Counted from the stretch's first letter, positions 1-6,716 are shown. The stretch is 7,687 nt of DNA from Patescibacteria group bacterium (GCA_020061725.1 JAGUXS010000022.1:1-7687), one strand, 5' to 3'. A program made the numbers and translations. Notes: generated by a model not told the origin, from the sequence alone.

Positions 1-862
1 ATTGTTATACAACGTATCGTTATCTAACAATTTAAATATTTCCACAAGTAGTTATTATTACGCTATCACCCATCCAATAAAAGAAATAACTGAATTAATA
101 AAATATAAAGGTTTGAGGATTAAAATTGAAAGAATTATTAAAAAACATCCCCTGTTATGGTTATCGTAGAATAAAAATTGCTCTTAAAAACAAAAAATAA
201 TAATTAACACAAAACCTTTAAAACACTGTTAAAACTATGGCATTTAAAACGAATGAGGCGGATAAAATATCCTAAGCCAAGTCAATTAGCTCGGCATATT
301 AAAGATTTAGGCGGTAAAGTAAATATAGCTAATAGAATTAACGCAACAGAACCCTTTCAAATTATTTTTACTGATTTTACTAGAATTGAATGTGAAATTG
401 GTATTTTCTATTTAATTTGTTTTCATGACAAAGTAAGCCGTCGAATTATAGGATGGAATATATCAGTTCATGCAGATTCTGTAAGCGCTTTAATAGCGTA
501 TAAGATGGCTAGACGATATCTTAAAAGAATGAAAATTAATTTATCCTAAAATAATTATTCATCAAGATCAAGACAGTGTATTTACAGGATATGAATATGT
601 TGGTTCACTTTTAAACGATGGTATTAATTTCAGTTTTACAGAGCGAGGTTTTAAAGATAATCCACAAATGGAATCATGTAATGGCAAAATTAAAGATGAA
701 TATTTAGATCAATTAACAGTAACTAAAAATTATAACGAGCTAAAAAACGTTGTTAAAAAAATCATTAATCTTTGGAACAGAGAAAGAATTCATTCTGGAT
801 TAAAAGGTCAAAGTCCTGATGAATTTATCCACAACTATTTTGAATTTAAAAAGAATAAATAA
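1..862 (+). pseudogene. Frameshifted IS3-family transposase (OrfB-like, DDE), truncated by the window edge
   Basis: This is the DDE integrase-type transposase of an IS3-family element. Joined across frames it gives the expected order of motifs. A helix-turn-helix-like stretch (ISTSSYYY) is followed by HPCYGYRRIKIAL. The first catalytic Asp lies in FTDFT (codon 373), the second in IHQDQD (codon 566), and the Glu in NPQMES (codon 671), with 34 residues between the last two. The C-terminal signature is RERIHSGLKGQSPDEF. The reading frame is broken. It moves from frame 2 to frame 3 at a CCCC run near 149-152. It leaves frame 3 before the stop at 198 and enters frame 1 by about 220; a frame-1 stop at 205 means a simple single indel does not repair this part. 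It returns to frame 2 near 545. Motifs are otherwise well kept, so inactivation looks recent, or some indels are sequence errors. The 5' part lies outside the window. Base composition is like the host genes. Assignment to IS3 rather than IS481 is by motif only. Confidence 0.85.
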
Positions 863-895
863 TCCTCCAAGTATTAGGGCTCATTTCAACTTTCA
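863..895. mobile_element. Putative right end of the IS3-like element
   Basis: Directly after the transposase stop codon the sequence runs to ...TTTCA at 895. Read from the outside inward on the minus strand it begins TGAAAGTTGAAATGAGCC. IS3-family ends usually begin with TG and lie a few tens of bases past the orfB stop, so this is a plausible terminal inverted repeat. The left end is outside the window, so neither the matching repeat nor a target duplication can be confirmed. The boundary at 895 is an inference. Confidence 0.35.
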
Positions 896-1006
896 GTTTC
901 TTCAACTAATTTTCTATTTGTTTTCTTCTGTTTTATATGAACCTTTTTAACCTATTTTCTTAAATCTTCGACCCATTGAGATAATTCTTTCTTAAATTTA
1001 TAATTT
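896..1006. other. Spacer between the IS end and the ftsA stop (convergent genes)
   Basis: This stretch separates the plus-strand transposase remnant from the minus-strand ftsA 3' end. I see no GC-rich hairpin followed by a T-run on either strand, so no intrinsic terminator is called. A heptad repeat at 994-1014 enters the ftsA stop region. On the minus strand a 17-codon open stretch ending with a stop at 952-954 contains ELSQWVEDLRK. It may be a scrap of a lost gene, but it is too short to name. The usual ftsA partner, ftsZ, is not here. Confidence 0.5.
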
Positions 1007-1014
1007 CTAATTTC
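994..1014. repeat. Heptad repeat over the ftsA stop codon
   Basis: Three 7-base units follow each other: AAATTTA, then TAATTTC twice (1001-1014). The ftsA stop codon (1007-1009, minus strand TAG) lies inside the tract. It is one of several period-7 tracts found at gene ends in this window. Confidence 0.55.
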
Positions 1015-2245
1015 CAAATGATTTAATCCATTTTATAATTTTAGAAAAAATTTGTTTAGGATTTAAAAAATTTAAAAAGGAAAATTTGCCGCGTTTTTGT
1101 TGCGCTTGAATTCCCCATAAAACCAAACCCAAAGCGGTTGAAAATTCAGGTTCATTTATTTTATCCACCGCGGTAAAAAAATTTTCTTGCGAAAATTCAA
1201 TAGACGCCGGCAATCTAAATTCTTTTTTAGCCAATTCAATTATTCCAGGCAATTTTGCCCCCCCTCCTGTTAAAACAACCCCTGATGGTAATTTGCCGTC
1301 CCGATTAACTTTTCTAAATTCCGCGTTAATCATTTTAAAAATTTCTTCCACTCTCGCCTCAATAATGTCAGCAATATATTTTTTAGAAATTGTTTCTTTT
1401 TCATTCTCATTAAATTCGCTTAAATTAATTTTTTCCTCTTTTTTAAATTGACTTGGTAAAGCCGAACCATAGGCAAGTTTAATTTTTTCCGCAATATCAA
1501 TAGAAACTCGAAGTCCAATGGCAATATCAGCTGTGATGTGATTACTGCCAATTGGCAAAACTCCACAAGTAATTAAATCCCCTTCTTCAAAAATAATAAA
1601 ACTTGCTGTCGCTCCGCCTAAATTTATCACTGCCACGCCTAATTCTTTTTGTCTTTTATTTAAAACAGCCTCGCTTGTGGCTAAAATTGAAAAAACCAAA
1701 TCGTCAATTTCAACACCAGCCCGATAAACACATTTGGTTAAATTTTTAATTGACGAACTTAGTCCTTCAATAATTTGCGCTTCAACTTCTAATCTTATTC
1801 CAATCATTCCAATTGGATCTTTAATTCCTGTTTGGCGGTCAATAGTAAAGGTTTGAGGAATGATATGCAAAATTTCATAATTGGGCGGAGTAACCACTGT
1901 TTGAGCCGCGTTAATAACTCGTTCCACATCGTCTTCTTGAATTTCTCCATTAGCTTTGGCAACCGCGATAACTCCATGACTTGGTTGAGAAATTATATGG
2001 CTTCCAGAAATCCCAACAAAAGCCCGTTCAACTGGTAGACCTGTTATCCTTTCCGCTTTTTCTAAAACAGAAGTAACACTAAAAACAGCATCGTCAATAC
2101 TCGTGATTACACCGCGATTTATTCCATTACTTGGACCTTCAACCGCGCCAATAATTTGGATTTGTCCATTGATGTCAAATTGTCCAATAACCACGTGAAT
2201 ATTAGACGAACCAACATCAATGCCAGCAATAATTTCTCGTTGCAT
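1007..2245 (-). CDS. ftsA: Cell division protein FtsA
   Basis: FtsA is an actin-like ATPase that anchors FtsZ filaments to the inner face of the membrane and recruits later division proteins. The 412-residue product has the usual family length. It shows the phosphate-1 motif GIDVGSSN (residues 8-15), the SHS2-type 1C domain region (about 80-165), the phosphate-2 motif VINLGGATASF (206-216) and the adenosine motif VVLTGGGAKLPG (323-334). The C-terminal stretch from about 398 (QIFSKIIKWIKSF) looks like the amphipathic membrane-targeting helix. The ATG at 2245 gives the canonical N-terminus just ahead of the phosphate-1 loop. No Shine-Dalgarno motif precedes it, but a TATAAT box lies about 28 bases upstream. 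The gene is last in the minus-strand series and faces an insertion sequence. FtsZ, its normal partner, is not in the window. Confidence 0.96.
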   Translation of the reverse strand: MQREIIAGIDVGSSNIHVVIGQFDINGQIQIIGAVEGPSNGINRGVITSIDDAVFSVTSVLEKAERITGLPVERAFVGISGSHIISQPSHGVIAVAKANGEIQEDDVERVINAAQTVVTPPNYEILHIIPQTFTIDRQTGIKDPIGMIGIRLEVEAQIIEGLSSSIKNLTKCVYRAGVEIDDLVFSILATSEAVLNKRQKELGVAVINLGGATASFIIFEEGDLITCGVLPIGSNHITADIAIGLRVSIDIAEKIKLAYGSALPSQFKKEEKINLSEFNENEKETISKKYIADIIEARVEEIFKMINAEFRKVNRDGKLPSGVVLTGGGAKLPGIIELAKKEFRLPASIEFSQENFFTAVDKINEPEFSTALGLVLWGIQAQQKRGKFSFLNFLNPKQIFSKIIKWIKSFGN

Positions 2246-2250
2246 AAAAA

Positions 2251-2271
2251 TGGAATTATGAATTATGAATT
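2251..2271. repeat. Heptad repeat upstream of ftsA
   Basis: The plus strand carries GAATTAT twice followed by GAATTTA (2253 on), a 7-base tandem repeat immediately 5' of the ftsA start. It occupies the place where a ribosome binding site would be, and holds no purine-rich Shine-Dalgarno element. Confidence 0.6.
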
Positions 2272-2272
2272 T

Positions 2273-2300
2273 ATTATACTCTACTTTTTTAAAAATACAA
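2273..2300 (-). promoter_or_regulatory. Putative sigma70-type promoter of ftsA
   Basis: On the minus strand a perfect TATAAT (2273-2278) stands 16 bases downstream of TTGTAT (2295-2300). Transcription would start near 2266, leaving a leader of about 20 bases. The -10 match is exact but the -35 match is only three of six, and AT-rich sequence gives chance hits. If real, ftsA can be transcribed separately from dgkA. Confidence 0.42.
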
Positions 2301-2332
2301 TGCTAAAAATTTCTCATCTCTTAAATTAATTT

Positions 2333-2359
2333 TAATTTATAATTTAAAATTTAAATTTC
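2333..2359. repeat. Heptad repeat over the dgkA stop codon
   Basis: Units TAATTTA (2333), TAATTTA (2340) and AAATTTA (2347), then a partial unit, form a period-7 tract. The dgkA stop (2344-2346) and the codons for its last residues (KFKF) lie within it, so the repeat seems to have set the extreme C-terminus of the protein. Confidence 0.55.
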
Positions 2360-2712
2360 ATAACATATGGCCCTAAAATAAGAATTCCTATGATCAAAGC
2401 GCAAATAGAAGCAACTAAAACTGTCGCGGCCATAATATCTTTAATGTCTTTTACATAATCATGGATTCGCGGTTTTAAAATATCAGAAAGCCTTTCAAAA
2501 ATGGTATTAATTAATTCTAAAATTAAAACCGCTGTTATTATCAAAATTAAAGCGACTTTTTCCAAATTTCTAGTTGGAAAATAAAACATCAAAAAAATAA
2601 CTATTAAAGAAATAAATAATTGAATTTTAAGGTTTTGTTCCCAAATTAACGCGTTTTTTAATCCTCTAAAACTATGCTTAAAACTTTTTAAAAATTTTTT
2701 TAAATAAAACAT
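2344..2712 (-). CDS. dgkA: DgkA-family lipid kinase (undecaprenol or diacylglycerol kinase)
   Basis: This is a small integral-membrane kinase of the prokaryotic DgkA family (122 residues, the usual size). Members phosphorylate diacylglycerol or, in Gram-positive bacteria, undecaprenol, which feeds the lipid carrier of peptidoglycan synthesis. The active-site signature is present: E66-L-I-N69-T-I-F-E73-R-L-S-D77, followed by K91-D92-I-M-A-A-T-V-L. The N-terminal surface helix has SFRGLKNALIWEQN (14-27). Three hydrophobic segments lie at about 30-46, 51-68 and 95-117. The family's frequent EAVVD is ERLSD here, with both acidic positions retained. It follows ybeY by 74 bases, an order also seen in Firmicutes (ybeY-dgkA). 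Next to cell wall and division genes, undecaprenol is the more likely substrate, but sequence alone does not decide. No Shine-Dalgarno motif is seen. Confidence 0.9.
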   Translation of the reverse strand: MFYLKKFLKSFKHSFRGLKNALIWEQNLKIQLFISLIVIFLMFYFPTRNLEKVALILIITAVLILELINTIFERLSDILKPRIHDYVKDIKDIMAATVLVASICALIIGILILGPYVMKFKF

Positions 2713-2786
2713 AAAAAAACAAATTAACCTAAATAATTAAATTAGAAATTAAAACTGTATTTATTCGCGTAAATTAACGTAAAAAA

Positions 2787-3242
2787 TTAGCGATTTGTTT
2801 TATTATTATTTAATTTTAATTTTTCCTCCATCTTTTCCATTTTTTTCCAATCTTTTTTTATTTTATGATCATATCCCAATAAATGCAATATACTATGAAT
2901 TAAAATTATTTTCAATTCTTGAGAAACGCTTGTTTCAAATATTTTCGCTTGCTTTTTTATTTTTTGAAAACAAATAAAAATTTCTCCAAAATAATTTTGA
3001 GTTTTTTCCATTTTCCATAATCCAAAACTTAAAACATCGGTTACTTTATTTATTTTTCTATATTTTTTATTTAATTGTTGTATTTTTTTTTCTCCAACAA
3101 AAATAATAGAAATCTCCACATTTATTTTACAAGATTTAATTTTGTAAATTTGATGAATTGCGTTTTTAAAAATTTCCCACGCGATTTTTTTGATCAATTT
3201 TTTATTTATTTTTTGTTTTGTTTGATTATAAACTTCGATCAT
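2787..3242 (-). CDS. ybeY: Endoribonuclease YbeY, 16S rRNA maturation
   Basis: YbeY is a metal-dependent endoribonuclease involved in 3' maturation of 16S rRNA and ribosome quality control in the cytoplasm. The 151-residue product has the family pattern. LNKKYRKINKVTDVLSF (57-73) includes the conserved Arg (R62) and TDVLSF. GEIFI (86-90) matches the usual GDI.I strand. The metal-binding motif is H116-SILH120-LLGYD-H126, the H-x3-H-x5-H zinc triad. Two positions depart from the common form: Ser follows the first His where Gly is usual, and TDVLSF is followed by G rather than P. Neither touches the metal ligands. The C-terminal tail is rich in Lys and Asn, in line with the AT bias. The ATG at 3242 lacks a Shine-Dalgarno motif. 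The gene stands upstream of dgkA and 221 bases downstream of ftsI. Confidence 0.92.
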   Translation of the reverse strand: MIEVYNQTKQKINKKLIKKIAWEIFKNAIHQIYKIKSCKINVEISIIFVGEKKIQQLNKKYRKINKVTDVLSFGLWKMEKTQNYFGEIFICFQKIKKQAKIFETSVSQELKIILIHSILHLLGYDHKIKKDWKKMEKMEEKLKLNNNKTNR

Positions 3243-3253
3243 ATAAATTAAGA

Positions 3254-3304
3254 ATAACTAGTAATGAATACAATCCAAAAAGATAATTATTGATTACTCG
3301 TTAC
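3254..3304. repeat. Inverted, heptad-like repeat pair upstream of ybeY
   Basis: The left arm at 3256-3269 (AACTAGTAATGAAT) pairs with the right arm at 3289-3302 (ATTGATTACTCGTT). The reverse complement of one matches the other at 12 of 14 positions. Each arm has a loose 7-base period. In RNA this would form a stem with a loop of about 19 bases in the ybeY leader. Confidence 0.5.
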
Positions 3305-3324
3305 GGATTATTTTTTTTAACCTG

Positions 3325-3457
3325 ACTTTCACTGGAAAATTATACTTTTCAACTAAAATTAACATAAAATAATTTTGAGAGGGTCGTTGTTTGTTATAGT
3401 GAATTTTTTTGGTTAAGATTAGCCTAAAATTTAATGTTTTTTAAAATTAGTGAAAGT
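3325..3457. repeat. Distant 9-base inverted repeat in the ftsI-ybeY spacer
   Basis: ACTTTCACT at 3325-3333 has its exact reverse complement AGTGAAAGT at 3449-3457, near the ftsI stop. The arms are 115 bases apart. Nothing else in the spacer clarifies a role, and 9 bases may be chance. Confidence 0.25.
3339..3368 (-). promoter_or_regulatory. Possible promoter of ybeY-dgkA
   Basis: A perfect minus-strand TATAAT (3339-3344) lies in the 221-base gap before ybeY. Only a weak -35 candidate (TTTATG, 18-base spacing) is present. It would give a leader of about 90 bases carrying the inverted heptad tracts at 3255-3304. The long gap makes a separate transcription unit plausible, but the call rests on one hexamer. 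Confidence 0.28.
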
Positions 3458-3463
3458 TAAGTT

Positions 3464-5185
3464 TTAATTTTTCTCTGGCGGAATTTGGTAATGATTTAAA
3501 ATAAATTCCGCTATTTTGCTAAAAACAGGGGCAACTGAAATGGAAGCGTCTTTGGCTTGAGGCTGATCAAGTTTAACTAAAATTGCAAAACGAGGGGTAT
3601 CCACCGGTCCAAAACCGACAAAAGTTTGAATTGTTTCATTAGAATACCCCCCCCTGCCTGGCACTTGCGCCGTGCCAGTTTTGCCAGCCATATAATAATT
3701 TTTTACTCCGGCCTTTTTCCCACATCCATTTTTCACAACCGAAGTTAACATTCCGCTTAATAGCATAGATGTTTTAGGAGAAATAACTTGCCACATCATT
3801 TGCGGATTTGTTTCAAATTCTTCTCCATTATTTTGTATAATTTTGTCCACAAGATAAGGTTTCATTAATTGCCCTTGATTCGCAATGGCTGAAAAAGCGG
3901 AAATTAATTGAATCGGCGTCACAGAAATTCCCTGTCCAAAAGAAGATGTGGCAATATAAAGTTTACCCTTTTTATCTAACGAACTAATATCTCCTAAACT
4001 CTCTCCAGGCAAATCAATGTCAGTTAATTTTCCAAAACCAAAATCGCTGACATATTTTTTAAATATTTTATTTTCTATTTGATGCGCGACAAAAATAACC
4101 CCGGTATTAATGGATTTTTCTAAAACTTCAGTCATTGTTTGTTTTCCGTATTTTTTATCATCATAATTTCTAATTATATATCCGCCAATTTGCGCTTGTC
4201 CAGTATCTATAAAAGTTGTTTCCGGAGTAACTTTATTTGTTTCTAATCCAATGGCCATAGTAATCGCTTTAAAAACAGAGCCGGGTTCATACTGATCAAA
4301 AATGGCCGAATTATTAAAAATATTAATATTTTCATTTTCATTGTATTTATTTGAATCAAAGTTTGGTAAATTACATAAAGCTAAAATTTTTCCAGTTCGC
4401 GGTTCCATAACAATAACAGTGCCGCTTTGAGCTTTATATTTTTCAACAACGTTTTTTAATTCTTGGCAAGCGGTAAATTGAATAGCTTCATCCAAAGTTA
4501 AAATTATTGACGCTCCATTCTCGGATTTTTGAACTATTGATTCTGAAGTTGCGATAAAATTTCCCCCAATTCCTTTTGCCTCTTTTAAAAACCCTTTTTT
4601 ACCTTTTAATTGTTCTTCAAAATATTCTTCAATTCCATATTGTCCAATTTGTTCATTTTTTTTAAAACCAACAAAACCCAAAACATGGCTAAAAAGATTA
4701 TCATGAGGATAAAAACGAACGGTTTCTGAATTAAATTTAATTCCTTTTAAATTTAATTCTTTAATTCTTTTCATTTCTTCTTCGCTTAAATAATGCTTAA
4801 TCGGTTCATATAAATCATTTTTTTTAGAAAGACGCGGCAAAATTTTTTCTTTTGAAATTTTAATTATTGAAGATAATTTTTCAAATGTCTCTTCTGGATT
4901 TTCAACATCTCTTGGAACGGCGTAAATTAAATATAAATCACGATTAATTGCAATCGGATATAATTCATCGGTCATTGCCTTTTTAATTAATATCTCCCCT
5001 CTTTTAGGATAAGTTTCTTGATAAAATTGATGAATGTCCACAGAAAGATTGACATAAAAATTGTGTCGCAAAATTTGCAAAACAAATAAACGGAAAATAA
5101 CCAATCCGGCAAAAATAAAAAAAATTACCATTAAAAAGGTAATTCTATTAAATTTTTCTTTATTTTTTCTTTGAAACCTTGACAT
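3464..5185 (-). CDS. ftsI: Class B penicillin-binding protein, FtsI/PBP3-like transpeptidase
   Basis: This is a monofunctional D,D-transpeptidase that cross-links septal peptidoglycan on the outer side of the membrane. The 573-residue product has a short basic cytoplasmic N-terminus, one membrane anchor (about 14-38) and a PBP dimerisation domain (about 50-215). The transpeptidase domain carries all three catalytic motifs: S303-VFK306 in YEPGSVFKAITMA, S358-I-N360 in EKSINTG, and K502-T-G504 in MAGKTGTAQVPG. ATSSFGQGISVTPIQL (412-427) is a further hallmark of the family. There is no C-terminal PASTA domain. Placement next to an ftsL-like gene points to the septal FtsI rather than the elongation PBP2, though in a reduced genome one enzyme could serve both. 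The ATG at 5185 is ahead of the anchor; no Shine-Dalgarno motif is visible. Its usual partner FtsW is not in the window. Confidence 0.94.
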   Translation of the reverse strand: MSRFQRKNKEKFNRITFLMVIFFIFAGLVIFRLFVLQILRHNFYVNLSVDIHQFYQETYPKRGEILIKKAMTDELYPIAINRDLYLIYAVPRDVENPEETFEKLSSIIKISKEKILPRLSKKNDLYEPIKHYLSEEEMKRIKELNLKGIKFNSETVRFYPHDNLFSHVLGFVGFKKNEQIGQYGIEEYFEEQLKGKKGFLKEAKGIGGNFIATSESIVQKSENGASIILTLDEAIQFTACQELKNVVEKYKAQSGTVIVMEPRTGKILALCNLPNFDSNKYNENENINIFNNSAIFDQYEPGSVFKAITMAIGLETNKVTPETTFIDTGQAQIGGYIIRNYDDKKYGKQTMTEVLEKSINTGVIFVAHQIENKIFKKYVSDFGFGKLTDIDLPGESLGDISSLDKKGKLYIATSSFGQGISVTPIQLISAFSAIANQGQLMKPYLVDKIIQNNGEEFETNPQMMWQVISPKTSMLLSGMLTSVVKNGCGKKAGVKNYYMAGKTGTAQVPGRGGYSNETIQTFVGFGPVDTPRFAILVKLDQPQAKDASISVAPVFSKIAEFILNHYQIPPEKN

Positions 5186-5198
5186 AAATTAAGCAAAA

Positions 5199-5227
5199 AT
5201 TTTAAGAAATTTTTACAGAATTTTCAA
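5199..5227 (-). promoter_or_regulatory. Weak candidate promoter before ftsI
   Basis: On the minus strand TTGAAA (5222-5227) is spaced 17 bases from TAAAAT (5199-5204), 13 bases before the ftsI start. This would give a nearly leaderless mRNA, which would suit a gene without a Shine-Dalgarno motif. In such AT-rich DNA a match of this quality can arise by chance. Confidence 0.25.
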
Positions 5228-5311
5228 TTTTACAATTTTTAAATTTTAATGCGTTAATTTTATGTTTCTATATTTTTTGTTAAAAATTAATTTATTTAGT
5301 CATTCATTAAA

Positions 5312-5371
5312 TTGATACTTGAAAATTGAAAATTTTTCTACATTTTACATTCATAATTCTGCATTCTATTT
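5312..5371. repeat. Heptad tract downstream of the ftsL-like gene
   Basis: About eight 7-base units run on from 5312: TTGATAC, TTGAAAA twice, and then in a slightly different register TCTACAT (5337), TTTACAT, TCATAAT, TCTGCAT and TCTATTT. The stop codon of the ftsL-like gene (5366-5368) is inside the last unit. AATTCTGCATTCT (5355-5367) recurs inverted and exact at 5710-5722, on the other side of the gene. Confidence 0.6.
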
Positions 5372-5683
5372 TGCCGCTATTTCTCCTGTTTCTTCTAAAT
5401 ATTTTAAATTGTCCACTTTGACCATTTTTAATTCTTCGCCAGCCTGTTTAATTTTTGCGGTAGCTTGAAGTTGCAAAAATTCTATTTCTAATTGCTTGTT
5501 CTCTTTTTTTATTTCTTCTATTTGTTTTTTAAAATCAGTAATTTTTAATCCTCCAACCACCAAACTGTTTGTTTGAATTAAATAAAACAATCCCATTAAA
5601 ATAATTGAAAATAAAATAATCTTCCTTGTTATTTTTAAAGTATATTTTCTTTCTTTTTGTTTTTGTGGTTTAAAAGCGGACAT
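5366..5683 (-). CDS. ftsL: FtsL-like bitopic division protein
   Basis: This is a 105-residue protein with the FtsL layout. It has a basic cytoplasmic tail (1-21, many Lys/Arg) and one hydrophobic membrane segment (about 22-37, IILFSIILMGLFYLIQ). A predicted coiled coil follows (about 49-85), rich in Lys, Glu, Leu and Ile. The tail includes VKVDNLKYLEETGEIAAK. FtsL joins the FtsB/DivIC-FtsQ complex and activates FtsWI during septation. The sequence is too divergent to assign by catalytic motif, as FtsL has none. Identity rests on size, topology and position between rsmH and ftsI, which is the standard dcw location. A DivIC/FtsB-type protein is the main alternative. It is separated from rsmH by 51 bases filled with heptad repeats. 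Confidence 0.78.
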   Translation of the reverse strand: MSAFKPQKQKERKYTLKITRKIILFSIILMGLFYLIQTNSLVVGGLKITDFKKQIEEIKKENKQLEIEFLQLQATAKIKQAGEELKMVKVDNLKYLEETGEIAAK

Positions 5684-5689
5684 AGAAAC

Positions 5690-5745
5690 AAATTAAGAAT
5701 GTAGAATGTAGAATGCAGAATTAAAATTTTAGATTTAAAATTTCT
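5690..5745. repeat. Heptad tract filling the rsmH-ftsL spacer and the rsmH stop
   Basis: Eight consecutive 7-base units can be read in one register: AAATTAA (5690), GAATGTA twice (5697, 5704), GAATGCA (5711), GAATTAA, AATTTTA, GATTTAA and AATTTCT. The first few are near-perfect copies and the later ones drift. The rsmH stop (5735-5737) and its last codons lie within the tract. This is the clearest heptad array in the window. Confidence 0.7.
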
Positions 5746-6709
5746 CTGCTATTCTCATTTTCGCGCTTCTGCTACGGGGATTATTTTTTATCTCTTCAAA
5801 AGTTGGGGTTATAACTTTTTTAGTAATAATTTTCAAAGACGCTTGATGTTTACAAACACATTGAGGAAATTCAGATGGACAGACGCAATCCCTTGCCTCT
5901 TGTTTAAAAAATTGTTTAACAATTCTATCTTCCAAAGAATGAAATGAAATTACGCAAATCCTTCCTCCTGGTTCTAAAATTTTTATTGCTTGAGGCAAAA
6001 TTTGTTTTAAATTTTCAAGTTCATTATTAACCGCGATTCTTAGCGCTTGAAAAACTTTTGTCGCTGGATGAATTTTTAAAAAATGATACCATTTTGGCGT
6101 TGCTTTTTTTATAATTTCTTTTAGTTCAAAAGTAGTTGCTATGGGTCTAATTTTTCTTTGCTCTATAATTTTTGCGGTGATACTTTTAGCAAATCGTTCT
6201 TCTCCGTATTCTTTTAAAATTTTTTCAATTTTTAATTGCGGCCACTTATTAATAATTTCTTTAGCAGTTAAATTAAATTTAAATTTTGCATTGTCATTTT
6301 GAATATTGTACCTCATATTAAGCTGTTCGTCTTTTTGAAAACTAAATCCTCGTCTATCTTCTTCAAGCTGACAACTTGAAAATCCAAGATCTAAAAGAAT
6401 TCCATAAAATTTTAAATTTTTAAATTTGTCATTAGAATGTAATTGCTCAATAATTTTTTCTAAATTAGCAAAATTATCGTTTATTAAAATCAATCTCTCT
6501 TCTAAATTTTGTAATTTTAACATTTTAATTTTGACATTTGAGATATTCTTTTCATCTAAATCAATTCCAATCACTATTCCATTCGGTTTATTTTTTTCTA
6601 AAATTACCATTGAGTGTCCACCATCTCCAAAAGTGCAATCAATAAAATTTTGATTAGACTTAATATTTAAATTTTCTATCACTTCATTTAAAAGAACGGG
6701 AATATGCAT
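5735..6709 (-). CDS. rsmH: 16S rRNA (cytosine-1402-N4)-methyltransferase RsmH (MraW)
   Basis: RsmH methylates N4 of C1402 in the 16S rRNA P-site, using S-adenosylmethionine. The 324-residue product has the family signatures in order: MHIPVLLNEV (1-10), the SAM-binding loop DCTFGDGGHS (24-33), LLDLGFSSCQL (105-115), RGFSFQKD (120-127), HPATKVFQALRIAVNNEL (214-231), ISFHSLEDRIVKQFF (254-268) and the C-terminal NPRSRSAKMRIAEK (310-323). A cysteine cluster CVCPSEFPQCVC (275-286) is present, as in several bacterial RsmH proteins. The usual LDMR is LNMR here (N131), a conservative change. The ATG at 6709 opens directly on the canonical N-terminus, so the start is secure even without a Shine-Dalgarno motif. 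It follows mraZ, its standard neighbour. Confidence 0.97.
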   Translation of the reverse strand: MHIPVLLNEVIENLNIKSNQNFIDCTFGDGGHSMVILEKNKPNGIVIGIDLDEKNISNVKIKMLKLQNLEERLILINDNFANLEKIIEQLHSNDKFKNLKFYGILLDLGFSSCQLEEDRRGFSFQKDEQLNMRYNIQNDNAKFKFNLTAKEIINKWPQLKIEKILKEYGEERFAKSITAKIIEQRKIRPIATTFELKEIIKKATPKWYHFLKIHPATKVFQALRIAVNNELENLKQILPQAIKILEPGGRICVISFHSLEDRIVKQFFKQEARDCVCPSEFPQCVCKHQASLKIITKKVITPTFEEIKNNPRSRSAKMRIAEKF

Positions 6710-6716
6710 AGAAATA

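Noticed and set aside
952..1005. Minus-strand stretch with ELSQWVEDLRK after ftsA
   Set aside because: Only 17 codons before a stop, with no start codon in a sensible place. It reads like protein but is too short to support as a gene remnant.
896..1006. Bidirectional terminator between the convergent transposase and ftsA
   Set aside because: No stem with GC pairs followed by a T-run was found on either strand.
1832..2038. Plus-strand open frame inside ftsA
   Set aside because: It lies wholly within the well-supported ftsA gene on the other strand, has no recognisable motif and no ribosome binding site.
2795..2977. Plus-strand open frame inside ybeY, rich in Phe/Tyr/Ile
   Set aside because: It is the complement of the Lys/Glu-rich ybeY coding region; its hydrophobic look follows from reading AAA/GAA codons backwards.
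6426..6653. Plus-strand open frame inside rsmH
   Set aside because: It overlaps the SAM-binding region of rsmH, which has clear family motifs; no independent support.
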